A DNA stretch of 64,000 nt, taken from contig NZ_SEWF01000010.1 of NCBI RefSeq assembly GCF_004168285.1, positions 1-64,000 on the forward strand, in the 5' to 3' direction. Shown piece after piece: positions 58,816 through 64,000 of this stretch. The position numbers and the translations under genes were made by a program. This DNA is from Emticicia agri. GTDB lineage: Bacteria; Bacteroidota; Bacteroidia; Cytophagales; Spirosomataceae. The notes under the pieces are model-generated. The model was not told the origin of the DNA and searched no databases. It worked only from the letters and a program-made list of their open reading frames with translations. Numbering within the stretch: the first letter of the stretch is position 1; the number at the start of each line of letters is the position of its first letter.

Positions 58816-61767
58816 TTACTCTTCCGCACTCATCGCACGCTTATCAAGATGCTCATCTAAAGTCAGTCGGTCAACGCCTTTTTCTAACCACTCCGGTGCA
58901 GGCTTGCCTTTCAGGTGGTAATCGAAGAACTCCATCATACGCACAGCATAGTCTTTACGATTTGGTAATTTAGCTAATCCATGATTTTCTCCTTTGTACT
59001 GGATTAATACTACCGGCTTTTTCAGACGACGAAGCGCATTATAGTATTCAATACCCTGGGTAAAATCTACGGCACCATCGGCATCATTGTGCAACATCAA
59101 TAAAGGTGTATTTACTTTCTTTACATGATACAAAGGCGAGTTACGGTTATAGGCTTCCCAGTTTTCCCAAGGTGGGAGTAAACGTCCTTGCGATGCCTCA
59201 AAGATAGCTCCGTTAGACGTACCACTGTTTTTGTAAATCAGGTTATACATCGAAATCATGTCTGTCAGTGGAGCACCTGCCGCTGCTGCTTTGAACATAT
59301 TTGTTTGCGTAATCAGGAAACTGGTCTGATAACCACCCCAGCTATGGCCATGAATACCAATTTTGGTTTCGTCAATAACACCTGTTTTAAGAGCGGCTTT
59401 TACTCCCGGAATTACACACCATACGGCAGACATACCGGGGTCATTGAGTTTATAGACAATATCCGGAATAAATACAGCATATCCATTAGAAGTATATACA
59501 CTCGGACTCCAGCCTGTACCCGAATAGCCCGGATTAGCAAAGCTGTGCAGGGTTTGCGAAAGTTTTTCGTAATAATACACTATGGTTGGGTATTTTTTAC
59601 CTTCTTCATACCCGGCAGGTAAAAACAAGGCTCCTTGTAATTTATCTCCTTTATCGCCCTTATAATCTATCAGTCTTACAGACGGAGACCAGGCATATTT
59701 TTCAAAAGACGGCGTGTTCTGAGTAATTTTCTGACCGTTTTCCAGACTGGTTGAAGTACTTAAATAGTATTCAGGCGAAGTTTTAAATGTCTGGCGGGTA
59801 TAAACAAAAGCATCGGCTTTTTTGGCTTTGTTCAGGCTACCAACCGAGGTATCTTCCCATAACAGATTTTTTACCTGTCCATTCTCTAAAGCTACAAAAC
59901 CGCTCTTTTTAGTCCATTCGCCATAGGTTTTAAAGTACTGGGTTTTAGACAGGTCGATGCCTTTTTCTTCGGGATCAAGCACATAGCGGTTCTGGTAACG
60001 GAGTTGTTCGGCTTTACCATTCTTCGTTAAATTCTTTGCCGAAGCCGAACCATCTACTGATAATTGCCAGATGTCCCAGCCATCACTGACTAATATCAGG
60101 CGACTGTCGTTTGTCCAGCCTATCACAGGGTATGGCGGTTTACGTACGTTGTGGTCGTCTTCTATATCAATAAACGAAGTACCTGCTTTATCTGAGATAT
60201 TGCGAGAGGTCTGGGTAGTTAAATCGAATACTATCCAGTTACCATCTTTCCAGTACAAAAATTTAGTACCATCAGGCGAAGGGCTTGGGTTGGCATAAAA
60301 ATCAGGAATGTAATGCTTTTCCATTACCTTACTGCGCTTCCCGGTTTTCAAATCAACTACATATATATCGCTGTAATTTTGTCCGTCAAGGTTATTGTCT
60401 AATTCATAATTGGCAATATCCTGCCCGATACCATATAATTGCTTGGGAGCAATGCTCAGGTTTTTAAGACTGCTGTCTGCCAGTCGCAAGAATTTCTTGT
60501 TGTTTACATCATAATTTGCAATAAAACTGAAATTCTTATCCTGTGTTTCCTGCACCTGTTGGCGTGATTGCAGGCGTTTATCCTGCCAGTGCCAGATAGT
60601 CATATCAGGTTTTTCCTTGTCGGCATCTGGTGTAGCTGCTACTTTCTTAGTCGAGTCAGTCTTAACTTTAGCAATGGCTTTAGTTAAATCATCAATTGTT
60701 TTGATACTTGTATCAGCCTTTATTTTTGCCAGTTTTTCAGCATCTGAACTTTCCTTTTTAGTAGTGTCTTTTTTAGCATCGGCTTTAGTTGTTTCTTTTT
60801 TAGCTAATTCGGTTTTTGTAATACCAAAAAATAACCGACCTAAGTCTTCTGACCAGTAAGGTGTTCTGTTTGCACTGATTGTCATACCCTTCGGAAAAGC
60901 GGTTGAGTCTTTCTTAGGTTCATAAATACTCAATTCGGGCATAGTGCTAAAGTTCTTTACCCCTACTACACTGTTCAATTCAGTTTTATACTTTTCATCT
61001 TTTGTGCCTTTCAATAAAGCCAAGCCATCACCTTTTTCTGTCCAGTTCAATGATTTGTATGAGGCTTTATCATTGTCCAGAATCATTACTACATTCGTAT
61101 TCATATTACGCACCCACAAGCCGTTACCTGCCTTTTCAGCCGCATCTACTGTCAATGCTAACCAATCACCTTGTTTGTTAAACGAATACTCCGAAATATT
61201 ACCAATGTTCTGGGTTTTGCCCCCTGCTAAATCATACAATAGTAAATCTGAGCCTTTTGGTCCATCAGCATTTGGCCCGGTTGGTGTTGTGGCAGGCGTC
61301 AGATGCAAGGCTAATACGGAAGACTTTTCGCCATTAAAGGCAAAAGTCCGTACCCTTTCAAATTCTGTTTTCTTTTTGTTTGATAGATTAATCAGAAAAA
61401 CTTTATCAGGCACAGGCTTACCCCCCGGTTTGGCGGCTGCTTTTTTATCCTTATCTTTTGCATATACTTTAAAAGCAAACCATTTGGCGTCTTCAGAAAA
61501 GCTCATCGAAAAAGAGGTACTTGAGCCAATAGGATATTTGATTTTAGTTGTATCACTCGTTTTTCTGATAATGATTTCCGCATCGCCCTCATTGGGGTTT
61601 AGCACATAGGCAAACCAGGCACCGTCAGATGAGAGTTGTGTGCCTCCAAAAGCAGGAATAGCCTTCCACGAAGCCACCTCTTTCCAGGTAAGTGCGGGTT
61701 TGGGTTTATCCTGCGCCCATACTAAAGCAGAGCAGAGTAGTAAATAGGTGATGAAGTATTTTTTCAT
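58816..61767 (-). CDS. Secreted S9-family (prolyl oligopeptidase-type) peptidase
   Basis: A 983-residue exported serine peptidase: signal peptide MKKYFITYLLLCSALVWAQ, an N-terminal beta-propeller interrupted by a Lys/Asp/Thr/Ser-rich low-complexity insert (about 330-385), and a C-terminal alpha/beta hydrolase domain. Triad: Ser809 in GIHGHSWGGYQTS, Asp around 897 in LLMLHNDADGAV, and His929 in KGENHGL. The family trims oligopeptides, often after proline; the charged insert is an unusual extra. It stands alone with a 277-nt AT-rich gap to the divergent mutase. Confidence 0.9.
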   Translation of the reverse strand: MKKYFITYLLLCSALVWAQDKPKPALTWKEVASWKAIPAFGGTQLSSDGAWFAYVLNPNEGDAEIIIRKTSDTTKIKYPIGSSTSFSMSFSEDAKWFAFKVYAKDKDKKAAAKPGGKPVPDKVFLINLSNKKKTEFERVRTFAFNGEKSSVLALHLTPATTPTGPNADGPKGSDLLLYDLAGGKTQNIGNISEYSFNKQGDWLALTVDAAEKAGNGLWVRNMNTNVVMILDNDKASYKSLNWTEKGDGLALLKGTKDEKYKTELNSVVGVKNFSTMPELSIYEPKKDSTAFPKGMTISANRTPYWSEDLGRLFFGITKTELAKKETTKADAKKDTTKKESSDAEKLAKIKADTSIKTIDDLTKAIAKVKTDSTKKVAATPDADKEKPDMTIWHWQDKRLQSRQQVQETQDKNFSFIANYDVNNKKFLRLADSSLKNLSIAPKQLYGIGQDIANYELDNNLDGQNYSDIYVVDLKTGKRSKVMEKHYIPDFYANPSPSPDGTKFLYWKDGNWIVFDLTTQTSRNISDKAGTSFIDIEDDHNVRKPPYPVIGWTNDSRLILVSDGWDIWQLSVDGSASAKNLTKNGKAEQLRYQNRYVLDPEEKGIDLSKTQYFKTYGEWTKKSGFVALENGQVKNLLWEDTSVGSLNKAKKADAFVYTRQTFKTSPEYYLSTSTSLENGQKITQNTPSFEKYAWSPSVRLIDYKGDKGDKLQGALFLPAGYEEGKKYPTIVYYYEKLSQTLHSFANPGYSGTGWSPSVYTSNGYAVFIPDIVYKLNDPGMSAVWCVIPGVKAALKTGVIDETKIGIHGHSWGGYQTSFLITQTNMFKAAAAGAPLTDMISMYNLIYKNSGTSNGAIFEASQGRLLPPWENWEAYNRNSPLYHVKKVNTPLLMLHNDADGAVDFTQGIEYYNALRRLKKPVVLIQYKGENHGLAKLPNRKDYAVRMMEFFDYHLKGKPAPEWLEKGVDRLTLDEHLDKRAMSAEE

Positions 61768-62044
61768 TGTTAAAGAGGTATTGATATGAATTGATAAAAT
61801 TATAACAAATTTTTAAAACAGAAAAACCGGGTAACCAATTGCATATTATACACGCATATTATGGCTTTGGCAAGACTCTATTCTGTCTTATTTTGATAGA
61901 AAATAGCTTAAAAAATGGCCTTTAAACAGGTTTTTTGCTTTCTTTTAAAGAAATATTAGTAAAATCTAAATCATTCTTGAAAAACATCAAAAACTTGTTT
62001 TAATTTGCCCAAAATCTTTTACAATTAAAATCATTCGGATAGTC

Positions 62045-63808
62045 ATGCTACAAAATCTTAAATTAGATACAACAGCAGAGAAAAACGTCAAAACCTGGTT
62101 GAAAGGCAAGTATGACGAAGAAACCAAAACTGCCATTCAGAAACTTATTGCTGATAATAATGCTACGCAACTGACAGATTCTTTCTACAAAAATCTGGAG
62201 TTCGGCACAGGTGGTATGCGGGGAGAAATTGGTGTGGGTTCTAATCGTATGAATAAATACACTGTTGGGGCAGCTACCCAGGGTTTAGCCAACTATCTGA
62301 ACAAGGCTTTTCCGGGACAGGAAATAAAAGTAGCTATCGCCCACGACAGCCGTAATTTTTCTCCTGAGTTTGCCCGTGTAGCTGCCGATATTCTTTCGGC
62401 CAATGGTATTACGGTTTATTTATATAAAGAACTTCGTCCTACGCCGCAGTTATCTTTTACAGTGCGTCAGTTAGGTTGCCAGAGTGGTATTGTAATCACA
62501 GCTTCGCATAACCCGAGAGAATACAATGGCTATAAAGTGTATTGGGTAGATGGGTCGCAGGTAGTGGCCCCGCATGATAAAAATATTGTAGCAGAAGTAA
62601 ATGCGATTACGAATGTAAAAGACATCAAGTTTAAAGGGGTAAAGAAACGCATAAAAATGATTGGCGAGGTGCTTGACAAAGCCTATCTGAAAGCAGTAAA
62701 AAGCATTTCGGTGAACCCTCGTATGATTAAGCGCCAGTCTGATTTGAATATTGTTTTCTCTTCTATACATGGTACAGGTATTACAATGGTACCAAAAGCA
62801 TTAGCGCAATTAGGTTTTACCAATGTAAATATTGTGGAAGAACAGGCAACTCCTGATGGCAACTTCCCGACTGTGGTTTATCCGAACCCGGAAGAACAAG
62901 AAGCCATGAGTTTAGCTTTGAAAAAAGCCCAGGCAACCAATGCTGATTTGGTAATTGCGACTGACCCTGATGCCGACCGTGTGGGTATGGCTGTAAAAGA
63001 CCCGAAAGGCGAATGGCAGCTACTAAATGGGAATCAGGCAGCAAGTCTGATTATCTATTACTTGTTGAAAGCATGGAAAAAAGCTAAAAAACTGACAGGC
63101 AAAGAGTTTGTAGCCAAAACCATTGTAACAACCGATTTAATTGATGAAATGGCTGCCAAAGCAGGTGTTAATTGCTACAATACCCTGACAGGCTTCAAAT
63201 ACATTGCGCAGGTTATCAGAGAATTAGAAAGACAACAAACTTTTATAGGCGGTGGAGAAGAAAGCTATGGGTACCTGATTGGTGATAAAGTAAGGGACAA
63301 AGATGCCATTGCCAGTTGCGCCATGATTGCCGAATTAACCGCTTTTGCTAAAGATCAGGGCATCAGCTTATTCGATTTTTTAGCTGAAATGTATCAGAAA
63401 AATGGTTTCTATTACGAAGGTTTGATTTCGCTGACCAAAAAAGGTAAAACGGGCGCAGAAGAAATTCAGCAAATGATGGTTGATTTCAGAGCGAAACCGC
63501 CGAAGAGTCTGGCAGGGTCAAAAGTAATTCGTATGGATGATTATAAGGCTCTAACAACCACCGATTTAAAAACAGGCCAGACGACTGATATTCCATCGGG
63601 CAAAATGGGGATTGAATCATCAAACGTATTACAGTTCTTTACGGCTGATGGCACCAAGTTTACTTGTCGTCCGTCAGGTACTGAACCTAAAATCAAGTTT
63701 TATGTAGGTGTAAGAGCCAAACTGAAAAAGAAAGATGAATTTGATGCCACATTGGCCTCTTTGAAAGAAAAAGTAAAAACCATTCAGACAGAGTTGAATC
63801 TGGTTTAA
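62045..63808 (+). CDS. Phosphoglucomutase/phosphomannomutase family enzyme
   Basis: A 587-residue alpha-D-phosphohexomutase interconverting sugar 1- and 6-phosphates. Four-domain signature: the phospho-serine loop TASHNPREYNGYKVYW (Ser154), metal loop ATDPDADRVGMAV, sugar loop GGGEESYGYLIGD, and phosphate-binding loop CRPSGTEPKIKFYVGV. The length and EFGTGGMRGEIGVGSNRMNKYTV start match the PGM2/phospho-sugar mutase branch (PgcA-like), which often prefers glucose or pentose phosphates. A terminator-like hairpin follows. Confidence 0.92.
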   Translation: MLQNLKLDTTAEKNVKTWLKGKYDEETKTAIQKLIADNNATQLTDSFYKNLEFGTGGMRGEIGVGSNRMNKYTVGAATQGLANYLNKAFPGQEIKVAIAHDSRNFSPEFARVAADILSANGITVYLYKELRPTPQLSFTVRQLGCQSGIVITASHNPREYNGYKVYWVDGSQVVAPHDKNIVAEVNAITNVKDIKFKGVKKRIKMIGEVLDKAYLKAVKSISVNPRMIKRQSDLNIVFSSIHGTGITMVPKALAQLGFTNVNIVEEQATPDGNFPTVVYPNPEEQEAMSLALKKAQATNADLVIATDPDADRVGMAVKDPKGEWQLLNGNQAASLIIYYLLKAWKKAKKLTGKEFVAKTIVTTDLIDEMAAKAGVNCYNTLTGFKYIAQVIRELERQQTFIGGGEESYGYLIGDKVRDKDAIASCAMIAELTAFAKDQGISLFDFLAEMYQKNGFYYEGLISLTKKGKTGAEEIQQMMVDFRAKPPKSLAGSKVIRMDDYKALTTTDLKTGQTTDIPSGKMGIESSNVLQFFTADGTKFTCRPSGTEPKIKFYVGVRAKLKKKDEFDATLASLKEKVKTIQTELNLV

Positions 63809-63815
63809 CTGATAT

Positions 63816-63855
63816 AAATGTCCGGTTTAAACAATAAGCCGGATATTTATCTTTT
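63816..63855 (+). terminator. Terminator after the sugar-phosphate mutase gene
   Basis: AAATGTCCGG pairs with CCGGATATTT (one G-T) around a 13-nt A/T-rich loop, followed by ATCTTTT. The remaining ~145 nt to the window end show no clear gene. Confidence 0.6.
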
Positions 63856-64000
63856 ATAAGCCTTTTATTCATTTTTTCTATTTGTATTTCCACATTTCTT
63901 TACTTAAACTACCTCATTTTGGTACGCAAATTGCTTCGTCAAGAGGGTAAACGATTAACAAATAATAGGTACTACTTTTAGATTCCCATTTTAAAATGTA

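Noticed and set aside
60944-61609. 221-residue ORF antisense to the S9 peptidase
   Set aside because: Longest shadow frame in the window, but the sense strand carries a full signal peptide, propeller and catalytic triad; the antisense protein has no recognisable features.

Overview
The window is bacterial chromosome from a member of the Bacteroidota, most likely Cytophagales. This rests on three SusC/SusD outer-membrane pairs, start codons without Shine-Dalgarno sequences but with A/C-rich leaders, several promoters matching the Bacteroidota consensus (TTTG, then about 16-20 nt, then TAnnTTTG), TPR-type histidine kinases and LytTR regulators, 3-coathanger-type secreted proteases, and a trp operon in Bacteroidota style. 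The DNA is AT-rich and densely coding. I see no tRNA, rRNA, CRISPR array, prophage or complete insertion sequence. The genus cannot be fixed from sequence alone.

Layout. 1-260: start of a probable transposase running off the left edge, with a hairpin that would hide its unusual strong ribosome-binding site. 0.26-5.2 kb: a secreted DUF1080 protein and a membrane acyltransferase-like protein on the minus strand, diverging from a gluconate module (gnd, gntK, Rid-family protein). 5.3-12.1 kb: GtrA-like protein, a palindromic repeat, a three-gene minus operon (YdeI-like, Tat-exported cupin-like, secreted esterase), DoxX-like protein, rlmN and an SDR. 12.3-27.6 kb: three consecutive susC-susD pairs, each pair followed by a strong terminator, then a small secreted protein. 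27.7-34.3 kb: cysteine desulfurase, an Lrp/AsnC regulator diverging from ornithine aminotransferase, a conserved-looking hypothetical, and a minus operon nrnA-FKBP-FKBP. 34.5-38.1 kb: a GH32 fructan hydrolase, a small membrane protein, a Tat-exported Gfo/Idh/MocA oxidoreductase and a lipoprotein.

38.2-46.7 kb: a complete trp operon. It begins with a consensus promoter, a 19-residue leader peptide carrying three consecutive Trp codons and a mutually exclusive antiterminator/terminator, i.e. classical ribosome-mediated attenuation. The gene order is PH-domain membrane protein, trpE, trpG, trpD, Uma2-family protein, trpC, trpF, trpB, Dabb-domain protein, trpA, so three non-trp genes are embedded. 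A second terminator-like hairpin preceded by a short aromatic-rich ORF abuts trpF.

46.8-64 kb: an aspartyl protease with a PDZ domain; a TPR histidine kinase/LuxR response-regulator pair; a two-gene minus operon of a GRAS-domain (plant transcription-regulator-like, Rossmann methyltransferase-fold) protein and a HisC-like aminotransferase; an S8 subtilase downstream of a LytTR regulator; dihydroorotase; a SIMPL-domain protein; an S9 peptidase; and a phosphoglucomutase/phosphomannomutase. A 23-nt element (22/23 identical) lies upstream of both the histidine-kinase operon and the LytTR/subtilase operon and may tie them into one regulon.

The observations most worth following are the trp attenuator, the bacterial GRAS protein with its aminotransferase partner, the embedded genes and second hairpin of the trp operon, and the shared 23-nt element. 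Several small palindromic intergenic elements (near 6.0, 10.0, 45.3, 53.5 and 58.8 kb) need whole-genome copy counts.
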